From positions 83,141 through 147,140 of the forward strand of contig LCLX01000003.1 of assembly GCA_001002285.1 (NCBI GenBank): 64,000 nt of DNA, read 5' to 3'. The position numbers were made by a program, and so were the translations under genes. The notes under the pieces were generated by a model. It had not been told where the DNA came from. It did not search any database and saw nothing but the letters and a program-made list of their open reading frames with translations. Below are positions 24,968-34,018 of the stretch, in pieces; within the stretch, counting starts at the first letter, position 1, and every line of letters starts with the position of its first letter. The DNA is from Microgenomates group bacterium GW2011_GWC1_46_15 (lineage in GTDB: Bacteria; Patescibacteria; Microgenomatia; UBA1400; UBA12028).

Positions 24968-27295
24968 TTTCGCCCGCACCGTAATTTCCGCCTCAACAAT
25001 CTCCTTGTGCTTTCCGTACTTCAACAGTGACAACTCCTTAATCATCTCCGCAACTTTGGGGTTCTTCATTGCATTTTCTTTCGTCATATCTCGAGTCAAA
25101 TCCATACTAAATGCTGGCACCGGTTCATTATTCACAATTGTCTTGGTATATACATGGAATCGCTCAATATTGGTCAAATCGCTCTCATTAAACACTGGAG
25201 CAAACTCGTGTTGCAAAAAGTTTGCGTCCGGCACACCAATGCGGAAACTAATCAATGTACCGACGTTGCCAAACACCGCGTTCTTTACGTCTTCCTCGAT
25301 CTGCGCGACAAACTGGTTTGCCACGATGAGGTTCAATTTGTACTTGCGGGCTTCGGACAAAATTGTCGCAAAATCTTGTGTTGCAAAGTTTTGGAACTCA
25401 TCAACATAGAGATAAAAGTCGCGGCGTTGCTCGAGCGGAACGTTAACACGCGACATAGCGGCTGCCAAAATCTTTGGCACCATAATCAAGCCCAAAAACT
25501 TGGCATCTTCTTCTCCAAGCGCACCTTTGGACAAGTTCACGAGTAAAATCTTGCCCTCATCCATCACTTCGCGTAGATTAAACGCGGACTTGCTCTGGCC
25601 GATAATGTTGCGCATTGTTTTGTTCGTGATAAACCGGCCAAACTTGGACACGATGTAGTCAAGCACCTCCGACTTATGGAAGTCGCTTGTTTGGGCAATT
25701 TGGTCGGTCCAGTACCGGCGCACAACGGGGTCTTTCACTTTTGGCAGTAAATCCTGCAAGAACTTGCTGTCCGTCAGCACGCGCACCAACTCAATAAACG
25801 TGCTTCCCGGCTCGGCCATGATCGTGAGCATAGCGTTGCGGATCGCGTGTTCAAACCGCGGGCCAATGATACCGGTTTTGTGTGGATCGTAGAGTTTGTA
25901 CATCAGCCCAATAATCGAGCCAGCCACAAAGTGCATCTGTTCTTCGGTTTCTGCTTCCATCATGTTCAAACCCATAGGACGGTCGGTGTTTGACGGGTTA
26001 AAGTAAATAACATCCTCCGCGCGCTCGGGCGGCATGAGCAAGAGTAAATCCTCAACGAGGTCGCCGTGCGGATCAATCACCGCCATACCTTTGCCCGCGC
26101 GGATATCCTGCAATACCATGTCTTTCAAAAACTCAGACTTCCCGGCGCCGGTTTTACCAACAATGTACATGTGGCGCTGGCGGTCTTTTTCGGCAATATA
26201 AATATTGCGTGAGGAACCGCGGTACACACTGCGCCCCAAGAACAGGCCGGAGGTCGGGATTTCGGAAGGAGCCGGCGCGTTTTTCGCTTTGAGCCAATAA
26301 ATATGGTGCGTTTCAACCGTTTTGTTCGGGAAGTGGATCATCGTCGCTAACTCTTCGCTGTTGAACACCGTAACGCCCCGGCCAAACAACGGCATGTACC
26401 GGTAAATGAAGTCAATCATGAAGAGATGTTTGAACCAAATACGGGTCTTTTTGAGATGATTGTGCGCAGACGAGTACTGCGCGAACGACCCCACAATGTT
26501 TGTGAGGTGCGAGTTTGCCGCCATCGCGCTGGTTGAAGAAACAACGATGCGGATTGCAGTTCGGAAACCGGATTTGCCAAGTTTCGTGTCGATAGAGTCC
26601 AAAGACTTGGGATCGTGTGTATAGCTCGCCTTCTCGGGATCTGCTTCTTTTTTCTTTGTTGAAGCAAGGTAACTTGCACCACGTCTCTGCCATCCTTCAC
26701 CCGCGGGCTGGAGAACATACTGCACAATCGCCCCCTCCCCCTGCTGCATCTTGGAAAGCGCCGATGTTAACAGCGATAATCCGTCGGTTGGCAACTCTTT
26801 AAATGTTTTAATCGGGAAAAACTCAGACTCTTTGAGTGTGAGCGCAGCAAACGCGACTTTGCCTCCCTCGCTGAAAATATTTGGTTCATCAACTTCATTG
26901 ATTTCCGCGCCCGGATATGCCCCATTGATCTGTTTTTCAATCAAGTCGCGCAAGTTCCGCGGACAGGTAAAGTAAAACTTGATTTCATCGTGAAGCGCGA
27001 TCACTTCGAACGCGAAGTGGTCTTCGGCGTGGAGAAAATGGAAAAATCCTGATTTCTTTAACGAGTGAAGCGAGGCAAACATCTGTTCAGCCGCGTCAAT
27101 TTTAATTTCGTTGTCTTTTGGAAGCGCGACCAACAAATGAATGAACTGCAGACTGTACTCCTCACGGTCGCGGTGCTTCCACCACTGGATAAATGCATAC
27201 ACAAACGCCGCGAAAAGCGCCACACTCAGCACAAGCACTACTACCGTACTCAATAATGCGGTCATCCGAACGACAAAAAGATCAAGTTGATTCAT
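24962..27295 (-). CDS. VirD4/TraD-like type IV coupling ATPase
   Basis: The 777-residue protein has an N-terminal membrane segment (about 12-37) and a long domain before Walker A GKTGAGKSEFL at about residues 381-391, followed by AVIDPHGDLVEDLL. Walker B (FYLYVDEFQNFAT) and the IVANQFVAQI sensor segment complete the ATPase. This architecture is that of DNA- or protein-pumping coupling proteins of type IV secretion and conjugation. No relaxase or other conjugation gene is in the window, so its substrate may be DNA taken up or protein. Confidence 0.85.
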   Translation of the reverse strand: MNQLDLFVVRMTALLSTVVVLVLSVALFAAFVYAFIQWWKHRDREEYSLQFIHLLVALPKDNEIKIDAAEQMFASLHSLKKSGFFHFLHAEDHFAFEVIALHDEIKFYFTCPRNLRDLIEKQINGAYPGAEINEVDEPNIFSEGGKVAFAALTLKESEFFPIKTFKELPTDGLSLLTSALSKMQQGEGAIVQYVLQPAGEGWQRRGASYLASTKKKEADPEKASYTHDPKSLDSIDTKLGKSGFRTAIRIVVSSTSAMAANSHLTNIVGSFAQYSSAHNHLKKTRIWFKHLFMIDFIYRYMPLFGRGVTVFNSEELATMIHFPNKTVETHHIYWLKAKNAPAPSEIPTSGLFLGRSVYRGSSRNIYIAEKDRQRHMYIVGKTGAGKSEFLKDMVLQDIRAGKGMAVIDPHGDLVEDLLLLMPPERAEDVIYFNPSNTDRPMGLNMMEAETEEQMHFVAGSIIGLMYKLYDPHKTGIIGPRFEHAIRNAMLTIMAEPGSTFIELVRVLTDSKFLQDLLPKVKDPVVRRYWTDQIAQTSDFHKSEVLDYIVSKFGRFITNKTMRNIIGQSKSAFNLREVMDEGKILLVNLSKGALGEEDAKFLGLIMVPKILAAAMSRVNVPLEQRRDFYLYVDEFQNFATQDFATILSEARKYKLNLIVANQFVAQIEEDVKNAVFGNVGTLISFRIGVPDANFLQHEFAPVFNESDLTNIERFHVYTKTIVNNEPVPAFSMDLTRDMTKENAMKNPKVAEMIKELSLLKYGKHKEIVEAEITVRAKL

Positions 27296-27307
27296 ATGTT
27301 TCTATAT

Positions 27308-27826
27308 CTACGCGATTCTCCGGTACACCACCATTCCTTTAAACTTTTTCATCACACGGATACACCACTCCGCAAGCCACCGTACGCTGTCTGTCACGCT
27401 TTTTGTGACACCCGTTTGGATACCGGATTGCGTGAGCGGGAGCACAATGACCGGCTGCGCCGCGTAGTCTCCCGTTGGCATGGTTGCCGTTTTGTCTGCC
27501 ACCACCACTTGTTTTGGCGCGGTAATCTCGTGCGACTCCACTTTTTCCATCCACGTTTCAAGCTCTGGCGGAAGTTCTGCTGATCTTTCCGATTCAACAA
27601 TCTGAGCCCCGGGGACTTCCTTTACTAATGTGTCAAGACCGCCCGTCGCGGTGCGTTCTTTTGTACCACTCGTTTTCCCGCTTACTGCTCCAAGAGGGTT
27701 TAATGGGTCAGTTGTTGCGGTTGACTGCAGTACGGCGTTCGCCAAACTGTCGTCTTGCACAATAGCTTGAGGTGTTTGCGGTGGTGCCTGTGATGTTTGT
27801 GGTTGATTCTGGGCAGAGTCCGGCAT
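27308..27826 (-). CDS. Conserved-looking partner of the VirD4-like ATPase, unknown function
   Basis: The 172-residue protein has a Gln/Pro/Thr-rich first third, then ELPPELETWMEKVESHEI and PVIVLPLTQSG, and ends SVRWLAEWCIRVMKKFKGMV. The ordered C-terminal half suggests a folded module, not just a linker. It is encoded 12 bp upstream of the ATPase gene on the same strand, so a joint function is inferred. I cannot assign a family. Confidence 0.55.
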   Translation of the reverse strand: MPDSAQNQPQTSQAPPQTPQAIVQDDSLANAVLQSTATTDPLNPLGAVSGKTSGTKERTATGGLDTLVKEVPGAQIVESERSAELPPELETWMEKVESHEITAPKQVVVADKTATMPTGDYAAQPVIVLPLTQSGIQTGVTKSVTDSVRWLAEWCIRVMKKFKGMVVYRRIA

Positions 27827-27838
27827 GGAATCACTATA

Positions 27839-28426
27839 TCAGAAATCGAGTCCCTTGACAGCGAGTTTTCCCGCGTCAAAAGGATGTTTTTCTTTCTGAA
27901 TCACACTCACGAGATCCGCAACTTTCTTTAAGCCAGCCGAGGCATTCCGGCCGGTCAATACAACGTGCGTTTTCCCTCGCTGTTTAAGCAGTTCCAATAC
28001 ATCGCTTTCCTTTAGTAATTTATCGTGGACCGCGTTGCACACTTCATCAAGAAATAAAACATCAATATGTTGAAGAAGAAGCGCGCGGACTTTCTCCAGC
28101 GCCTCGTGGGCAGCACGACGGTGCTGGGCTGGCGTATCATCATCAACAATCACACTTGATTGTGCGCGGACGGTTCTAACCGCTCCATGTTGCTGGACTG
28201 ACCTCAGATAAAATCCCTTGCCCATCGGGAAGAAAAGGAGCCGTTTTTTTGCCGAAGTATTCAGAATTTCGCTAAGGTGGTGCTCGTTAATCCCCCACCG
28301 CTTTTCTTTGTACCAACTCACCCATCCCACACTCCATCCATTGGTTAGCGCGCGCAAAAGCATTCCAAGCGCCGCGCTCGTTTTTCCTTTGCCATCACCC
28401 GTAAATATGTAGATTAAACCGGACAT
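27839..28426 (-). CDS. Cob(I)alamin adenosyltransferase (CobO/BtuR type)
   Basis: The 195-residue enzyme has the P-loop GDGKGKTSAA at about residues 9-18 and the family blocks LRALTNGWSVGWVSWYK and DVLFLDEVCNAVHDKLL, with LTGRNASAGL near the end. It makes adenosylcobalamin, the cofactor needed by the three class II ribonucleotide reductases encoded at 31.7-39.4 kb. The ATG at 28426 starts MSGLIYIFTGDGKG; an ATG at 28465 would add 13 unconserved residues. Confidence 0.9.
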   Translation of the reverse strand: MSGLIYIFTGDGKGKTSAALGMLLRALTNGWSVGWVSWYKEKRWGINEHHLSEILNTSAKKRLLFFPMGKGFYLRSVQQHGAVRTVRAQSSVIVDDDTPAQHRRAAHEALEKVRALLLQHIDVLFLDEVCNAVHDKLLKESDVLELLKQRGKTHVVLTGRNASAGLKKVADLVSVIQKEKHPFDAGKLAVKGLDF

Positions 28427-28477
28427 ATCACACACTCCGTGGTAGAAATGAGAATGCGACGCCATTGTATGCCGAAG

Positions 28478-30073
28478 TTATTGCGCGAACAAGCCTCGGA
28501 AGACTCTGTAGTACCAGGGAGTCTGCTGGCTTCCTCCTGGAATCGTTCTTGGAACAGGAATGTACCGTATTGGGTTATACCAGGGTAACGGAGTGGGTGT
28601 TGTGACTTGCTTTGTTGTTGGTTTTGATGTTGGTTTCGGTGTCGCACACACTCCGCTGTATGAAACTTTTACTCCGTTTTGTTCTGCCGTACACGCATTG
28701 CTATATGTTCTGCCGTCCGCACCACATACAGGCATGTATTCCTGCGAACATACTCCATTTGTTAATGGTGTGGAAATCGGTGTTGCGTATGGGTACGGTG
28801 TGGCATAAGGGTACGGAGTCGCGTACGGAGGATATGGCGTAGTGTATGGGTACGGTGTGGCATATGGAGGGTATGGCGTAGCGTATGGATATGGAGTGGT
28901 GTATGGATAAGGTGTTGATAACGGCGGAGGTGTTACAAGAATCGGCGTTGCATACGGACGGGAAGTTGCATACGGATATGGTGTGACTGGTGGACGAGGA
29001 GAAGGACACATAAGTACCGGCTCGCAAGGAGCTTTTATACACGTAACCTGTGCGTAGTAACATCCACTCGATGTGGGAGTAGCTTTTGATGTTGGAAGAG
29101 GGCTCGATATTGGAGTAGGCATTGGGGTAGATTGCGGAGTCGCTCTTGGTGTTGAAATCGGAGTAGCGGATGTTGTTAACTTCGACAAATCAACCTCAAC
29201 GACCGTACTAGGGAGAATACCCATCACTTTTTGGCTGACTATTTTTGTACTCATTCTCACTGGAGGAGCTTGAGTTTTTGGAACCGCGGCAAGATCTGAG
29301 GCGGCGTATACCATAACGAGAGGCAATCGGGTGTGCAACGCCACCTGAACAGCCGCATCTTTAGCATTCTTTACACGCCCTTTGAGTGTTACCACATTTT
29401 TTACCACTGTTATCCCGTCAAAAGCAAAGAAATCGTACAACGCCCCCTTTGTCATAACAAAACCACTCCCCTTGTAGACCACGGACTCTGTTGATGGAGG
29501 TGATGAGGGTGGAGTCGTTCGTTGTTGCGAAGATGGTGTTTTTCCGTCTTCAACAGCTACCGCTGCGTATACCGGTTGGACTACACTTATTGGTTTTGTC
29601 GTTTCTATCGAGATACTTGCCTCAACGGAAGTAATCGTGATGTTTTTGTTTAGCTGAGACGCCTCCATATACAGAGCTTGTCCGGTCCCGTATTGGGGAG
29701 ATGGCTTCTCTGCTTCCGTTATTTCTATTTTTGCGGATTGATCTGCGCTTGCTTGTGATCGATTATCAGTGGGAACTTGTAGAAGATCCAGTCCGACAAT
29801 ACCACCAGAAATAATAATGGCCGCGGTTATACCCCCAATCAGATAATTTTTTATAATGTTTGAAGATGGACCAGTGGTTTTTGGTTGAGGTTCCGGAGTG
29901 GGTTCTATAACGGGTTCAACTGGTTGGATTGGTGCTATTTCTGGGGCTGGCGATACTACTGGTGGAGCAGGAATTGAAGCATCAACGGGAGACAAAGAGC
30001 TCTCGGGTACTAGATGTTGTGGGCTGGAGTTTGGATCTACGGGCACTTGCCCGGAGAGTACTGGATCGTCCAT
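28478..30073 (-). CDS. Surface protein with Tyr-Pro-Ala-Thr repeats and a Kazal-type domain
   Basis: The 531-residue protein has a Pro-rich cytoplasmic N-terminus, a membrane helix (IGGITAAIIISGGIVGLDLL, about 77-97), and a cohesin-like beta domain (about 115-310). A CIKAPCEPVLMC cysteine block follows, then about 80 residues of repeated TPYPYA/TPYPPYA units, then a Kazal-type inhibitor module (CSQEYMPVCGADGRTYSNAC, about 441-475, six cysteines). Kazal modules block serine proteases, so this may protect the surface or target host or competitor proteases. The tail is Pro/Thr-rich. Confidence 0.75.
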   Translation of the reverse strand: MDDPVLSGQVPVDPNSSPQHLVPESSLSPVDASIPAPPVVSPAPEIAPIQPVEPVIEPTPEPQPKTTGPSSNIIKNYLIGGITAAIIISGGIVGLDLLQVPTDNRSQASADQSAKIEITEAEKPSPQYGTGQALYMEASQLNKNITITSVEASISIETTKPISVVQPVYAAVAVEDGKTPSSQQRTTPPSSPPSTESVVYKGSGFVMTKGALYDFFAFDGITVVKNVVTLKGRVKNAKDAAVQVALHTRLPLVMVYAASDLAAVPKTQAPPVRMSTKIVSQKVMGILPSTVVEVDLSKLTTSATPISTPRATPQSTPMPTPISSPLPTSKATPTSSGCYYAQVTCIKAPCEPVLMCPSPRPPVTPYPYATSRPYATPILVTPPPLSTPYPYTTPYPYATPYPPYATPYPYTTPYPPYATPYPYATPYPYATPISTPLTNGVCSQEYMPVCGADGRTYSNACTAEQNGVKVSYSGVCATPKPTSKPTTKQVTTPTPLPWYNPIRYIPVPRTIPGGSQQTPWYYRVFRGLFAQ

Positions 30074-30174
30074 CTCGTTTCAGCATTGCACATCTTTTTG
30101 GACAAAGCAAATCATCACGGAGCATTCCCGCATCATTCACGCAGAATCACCGCATCTCGAGGAGAATCAATCTA

Positions 30175-30804
30175 TTATTGACGATATCCCGTCTTTTCGA
30201 ACACACTCTCCTCTATATTTACATCAACTTGCACACCAAGATCTTCCAGCATATCGCGCACAGTCATAATGGGAAAACCAACCACATTCATCGCGCTCCC
30301 CCGAACCCCTTCAACAAAGTCTTTTGCCGTCCCCTGCAGGGCATATCCACCAGCCTTGTCATACGGTTCACTAGTGGCAATGTATTTCTCGAGCGTAGTA
30401 TTGGAAAAACGTGTAAACGTCACATCGCTCCGCACAACTTCCGTCCGCTTCTCCCCCGTTTCACCATCGTGCATCACAACCGCAGTAAAGACCTGATGTG
30501 TTCTTCCTCTCAGGGTTGAAAGCATAACACGTGCGTCATCCAAGTTTTTTGGTTTTCCATATGCTTTACCATCCAAAAAAACAGTGGTGTCCGCACCAAT
30601 GACGATTGCATCGGGGTGGCGTTTTTCAACGGTTAACACTTTCCCTAAAGCGATCGTTGAAACGTAGTCTTCCGGATCATCAAAGTCTGAAAACCGCACC
30701 GATTCCTCTGGAAAATCGCTGACATCAATCTCAAAAGGAATGCCGAGCCACTTTAGAATTTCCTGCCGGCGGAACGAGCTGGAAGCAAGTACAAGATGTT
30801 TCAT
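30175..30804 (-). CDS. Maf-family nucleotide pyrophosphatase
   Basis: The 209-residue protein starts MKHLVLASSSFRRQEIL and contains VIGADTTVFLDGKAYGKP, TLRGRTHQVFTAV and YALQGTAKDFVEGVRGS, all diagnostic of Maf proteins, which hydrolyse non-canonical or modified nucleotides. ATG 30804 or the preceding ATG 30807 is the start. Its promoter region is divergent from the secreted-protein gene and holds three 10-bp repeats. The next 100 bp (30074-30174) shows nothing I can name. Confidence 0.9.
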   Translation of the reverse strand: MKHLVLASSSFRRQEILKWLGIPFEIDVSDFPEESVRFSDFDDPEDYVSTIALGKVLTVEKRHPDAIVIGADTTVFLDGKAYGKPKNLDDARVMLSTLRGRTHQVFTAVVMHDGETGEKRTEVVRSDVTFTRFSNTTLEKYIATSEPYDKAGGYALQGTAKDFVEGVRGSAMNVVGFPIMTVRDMLEDLGVQVDVNIEESVFEKTGYRQ

Positions 30805-30806
30805 CA

Positions 30807-30835
30807 TTTGGTATATTTTGGTATACTTTGGTGTG
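30807..30835. repeat. Three tandem 10-bp repeats in a divergent promoter
   Basis: TTTGGTATA, TTTGGTATA and TTTGGTGTG begin at 30807, 30817 and 30827, exactly one helical turn apart. They lie between maf and the secreted-protein gene and look like an operator for cooperative binding. Confidence 0.6.
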
Positions 30836-30846
30836 TTCAGTATTGT
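30818..30846 (+). promoter_or_regulatory. Candidate promoter of the secreted-protein gene
   Basis: TTGGTA (30818-30823) and TATTGT (30841-30846) have a 17-bp spacer, and the -35 lies inside the second 10-bp repeat. A GGAG ribosome site precedes the ATG at 30865. Confidence 0.4.
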
Positions 30847-30864
30847 ATATGAAAGGAGTGATGT

Positions 30865-31419
30865 ATGACAATTTCTTTTAAACATTCTCTTGCTATTTCC
30901 ACCATTGTTGTCTTCTTGTCTTTGGGAGTATCATCCGCCCTTGCTACAGAAAATGCTTCCCCAAGTCCAAAAACACGCATCAGAGAAAAGGCTGAGGAGA
31001 GACTAGAAAAACAGCAAGAAAAAAGAGAAGAAATTTCTGATCGGAAATCAGTCAATTTGGAAAAGCACTGTACCGCAATTCAGTCCGGTTTTACAAACAT
31101 TATCTCAAGAATAAACAGTAGAATTGAAAAACAAAAAGCAGAAGGACGGGATGCCACAATCGCTTCTCAACATGTTGCGTCCGCTCAAACAGCGCTTGAC
31201 TCCGCGGTTTCACTCTGCAAACAATCGGTTGCAAAGTTTGACTCTGTTCCTGCTAACAGTTGGGCAACACAAAAAAGCATTATTCAAGAAGCCCGCTTAC
31301 TTGCAAAACAGGCACACGATCAGTTTGTGGCCGCGCGGAAAAGCGTTGTTGCAGCAATTCGTGCGCTCAACACAACGCGTAAAGATAACAAGACAAACAC
31401 AACGGAAGGAGAAAAATGA
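30865..31419 (+). CDS. Secreted coiled-coil protein of unknown function
   Basis: The 184-residue protein has a signal peptide (MTISFKHSLAISTIVVFLSL, cleavage likely after SSALA at about 28). A charged helical region (EKAEERLEKQQEKREEISDR) follows, then a second helical domain with two cysteines. The C-terminal tail is Lys/Thr/Asn-rich. I know no family name. It overlaps the lipoprotein gene by 4 bp (ATGA), so the two are probably made together. Confidence 0.65.
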   Translation: MTISFKHSLAISTIVVFLSLGVSSALATENASPSPKTRIREKAEERLEKQQEKREEISDRKSVNLEKHCTAIQSGFTNIISRINSRIEKQKAEGRDATIASQHVASAQTALDSAVSLCKQSVAKFDSVPANSWATQKSIIQEARLLAKQAHDQFVAARKSVVAAIRALNTTRKDNKTNTTEGEK

Positions 31420-31664
31420 TCTCTCTAAAATATATTGCATTGATTGCCGGAGCTAGTGTTATTTTTGGAGGATGTTCACTGTTAAACCAGGTAAAAAATG
31501 TCATAAACACGACAAATACCGCGGATACGGCAACACAGGTTACCGCTTCCCCTACTCCAGTTGCCGCGTCACCAAGTACGACACAAAGCGATGATACAGG
31601 AAGCATTCAAAAAGATGTGGACTCGCTCTCTATTGAGAGTGATTTCAACACACTCGTAAAATAA
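31416..31664 (+). CDS. Small lipoprotein of unknown function
   Basis: The 82-residue protein has a lipoprotein signal ending VIFGGCS, with the acceptor Cys at residue 20. Most of the rest is low-complexity Thr/Ala/Pro/Ser, ending in a short acidic segment. It would be lipidated by Lgt (332-1093). It is coupled to the secreted coiled-coil gene by a 4-bp overlap. Confidence 0.7.
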   Translation: MISLKYIALIAGASVIFGGCSLLNQVKNVINTTNTADTATQVTASPTPVAASPSTTQSDDTGSIQKDVDSLSIESDFNTLVK

Positions 31665-31681
31665 TTTGAGTGTATTGAAGT

Positions 31682-34018
31682 TTAGAGTTTGCACTTGCTG
31701 TACCCACACTGTAGGCAGAGATTGCACCCCTCTTGATTTTGCATGAGCGCGCCGCACTCCGGACACTTTTCTCCTTCTTCGGGAATATCAAAAACATCTT
31801 CACGCAGTACTTCTTGCTTTGTGAGCGTGGAAAAATCCTTTCGCTGCGCAAGCGGTGTAACTCGGTGCTGACTCTGCATAATTTGATGTGATTTTTTTGG
31901 CGTTGAAGCCTCTGCTGGTGAAGGTGCCGCTTGGGTTTGGTGCTGAACAGAAAGAACCTGTGTTGCCTTCGATGTATCGCGGTACACCGTAATACCTTTG
32001 CACCCCAATTTCCAGGCGAGTAGGTAGGCGCCGCGGACATCCTCAAGCGTTGCGTTGGCGGGAAAGTTAATTGTTTTACTCACCGCATTATCGGTATGAT
32101 CTTGAAACGCCGCCTGCATGCGCACGTGCCACTGCCAATCAATATCATGCGAGGTAACAAATACGCGTTTGAGCTCGGATGAAACGATTGTGCTGTGCTG
32201 TACTCCACCGGTTTGTGTTACTTCAGCAACAATCGCATTGAACTCACCATTACTCCCGACATGTTCTTTCAACGCTCGCTCAAAATATTTATTAATGTAT
32301 GTGAGGCCAGCGGTGTCAACAACATTCTTTACGTAACTCAGCGCAAAAATCGGCTCGATGCCACTGCTACAGTCCGCCGCCATTGAAATTGTTCCCGTTG
32401 GTGCAATTGTTGTAATTGCGACGTTGCGGAACTTGCGCGGTTTCTTTTTGTGTCCATAGGTATGTGTAACCGGATCATATCCTTTGGCAAACCAACTGTT
32501 TTTCCATTGTGGAAACGCGCCTTTTTCTTTTGCCAATTTTTCCGAAGCGCTCCACGATGATTCTTGTACGTGTTTCATGATTTTCTTTGCTAAAGCAACG
32601 CCTTCATCGGAGTTATATGGAATGTTGAGTTGAAGCAGAAGGTCGGCCCAACCCATTACACCCAACCCAATCCGCCGGTGTTGGTGCACGGTTTTTGTGA
32701 TTTGCGGAAGAGGGTATGTGCACGCGTCAATCACGTTGTCTAACATACGAGTCGCGATCGCGGTAACAGTGGCTAAACGGTCCCAGTTTATGGTGGTGTG
32801 ACCTGTTTTTTCGTCTTTTAGTGCAAATGCAGAAAGATTGATTGATCCGAGGTTACACGAATCAAATGAGTGCAAAGGTTGTTCGCCACAGGGATTAGTC
32901 GCATAAATCGGCCCAACAGAGTCTAACAATGGGTTGTTGCGGTTGATCACATCCCAGTAAATCATCCCAGGATCCCCCGTTCTCCACGCAAGCGATATGA
33001 TCTGATCCATCAACATACGCGCCAAAATATTTTGGACTGGTTTGTTGGTACGCGGATTCACGAGTGCAAACTCTTTATCTTTTTCCACAGCACGCATAAA
33101 CGCATCCGTTGTCCCAACCGAAATGTTGAAGTTGCTAATCTCCCCCTCTTCACTCTTGCACGTAATGAACTCCAAAATGTCCGGGTGATGAACGGTTAAA
33201 ATACCCATGTTGGCACCGCGTTGTTTCCCACCCTGCATAACTTGGCGCGTTGCAATGTCAAACACTTTCATGAATGAAACCGGGCCTGTAGCAAAACCGC
33301 CGGAAGATTTTGTAATCCCATCGCCTTTGGGGCGTAAGCGTGAAAAATCAAAACCCGTCCCACCACCTTTTTGATGCACAAGTGCCGTCCACTTCACCGC
33401 ATCAAAAATACCTTCCATACTGTCTTCAACTGGAAGGACAAAGCAACTTGCAAGCTGATTTTGTGGTGTTCCCGCGTTATTGAGTGTACGACCACCAGGC
33501 AGAAATTCAAATTTTGTCATGACGTCATAAAATTTTTCTTCCCAGATTTTCTTGTGCTTTTTTTCTACAGTGGCAAGTGTGTGGGCAACACGGCGGAACA
33601 TTTGGCCGGGAGTTTCCATCGGCTTTCCATCCTGATCGTGAACAAGATACCGCCGTTCAATGACTTTGAGCTGATTGATATTGAGATTGAGATCATTCTC
33701 TACTCCAATAACGGTCTCCGCTTTGCGGATTTTGGCATGTTCAGCGCGATACAAAATGTATGCTTTTGCGGTCTTAAAATGGCCAGCGGCCATGAGCACT
33801 TGCTCAACCGTATCCTGCACTTGTTCAACGGTAACCAGTTCTTTGCGGACAACAATCACTTTTTCGATAATGCCCGCGGCGATTCCCGCTAACCGTTGTG
33901 CTTCTTTGTCATCAAACTCGCCCGTTGCAATTGCTGCTTTGTGAAGCGCCAACGCGATTTTAACTTTTTCAAACGGCATTTCGCGCCCATCGCGCTTAAC
34001 GATTGTCATGGAGCTCAC
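31682..34018 (-). CDS. nrdJ: Class II (B12-dependent) ribonucleotide reductase, copy 1
   Basis: The 778-residue enzyme reduces ribonucleotides using adenosylcobalamin. It has an N-terminal ATP-cone (SMTIVKRDGREMPFEKVKIAL), the active-site ATNPCGEQPLHSFDSCNLGS (radical Cys with Asn and Glu, and a partner Cys), and ASCFVLPVEDSM with the first redox Cys. The C-terminal zinc ribbon (CPECGAL, then CLQCGYSKC) carries the shuttle cysteines. GTG 34018 overlaps the MazG stop by 4 bp; ATG 34009 is an alternative start. It is the last gene of the nrdR operon. Confidence 0.94.
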   Translation of the reverse strand: MSSMTIVKRDGREMPFEKVKIALALHKAAIATGEFDDKEAQRLAGIAAGIIEKVIVVRKELVTVEQVQDTVEQVLMAAGHFKTAKAYILYRAEHAKIRKAETVIGVENDLNLNINQLKVIERRYLVHDQDGKPMETPGQMFRRVAHTLATVEKKHKKIWEEKFYDVMTKFEFLPGGRTLNNAGTPQNQLASCFVLPVEDSMEGIFDAVKWTALVHQKGGGTGFDFSRLRPKGDGITKSSGGFATGPVSFMKVFDIATRQVMQGGKQRGANMGILTVHHPDILEFITCKSEEGEISNFNISVGTTDAFMRAVEKDKEFALVNPRTNKPVQNILARMLMDQIISLAWRTGDPGMIYWDVINRNNPLLDSVGPIYATNPCGEQPLHSFDSCNLGSINLSAFALKDEKTGHTTINWDRLATVTAIATRMLDNVIDACTYPLPQITKTVHQHRRIGLGVMGWADLLLQLNIPYNSDEGVALAKKIMKHVQESSWSASEKLAKEKGAFPQWKNSWFAKGYDPVTHTYGHKKKPRKFRNVAITTIAPTGTISMAADCSSGIEPIFALSYVKNVVDTAGLTYINKYFERALKEHVGSNGEFNAIVAEVTQTGGVQHSTIVSSELKRVFVTSHDIDWQWHVRMQAAFQDHTDNAVSKTINFPANATLEDVRGAYLLAWKLGCKGITVYRDTSKATQVLSVQHQTQAAPSPAEASTPKKSHQIMQSQHRVTPLAQRKDFSTLTKQEVLREDVFDIPEEGEKCPECGALMQNQEGCNLCLQCGYSKCKL

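Noticed and set aside
28700..28960. Repetitive tract that could look like a CRISPR array
   Set aside because: The repeats are in frame within one long gene and encode TPYPYA/TPYPPYA units with no spacers; they are protein repeats.
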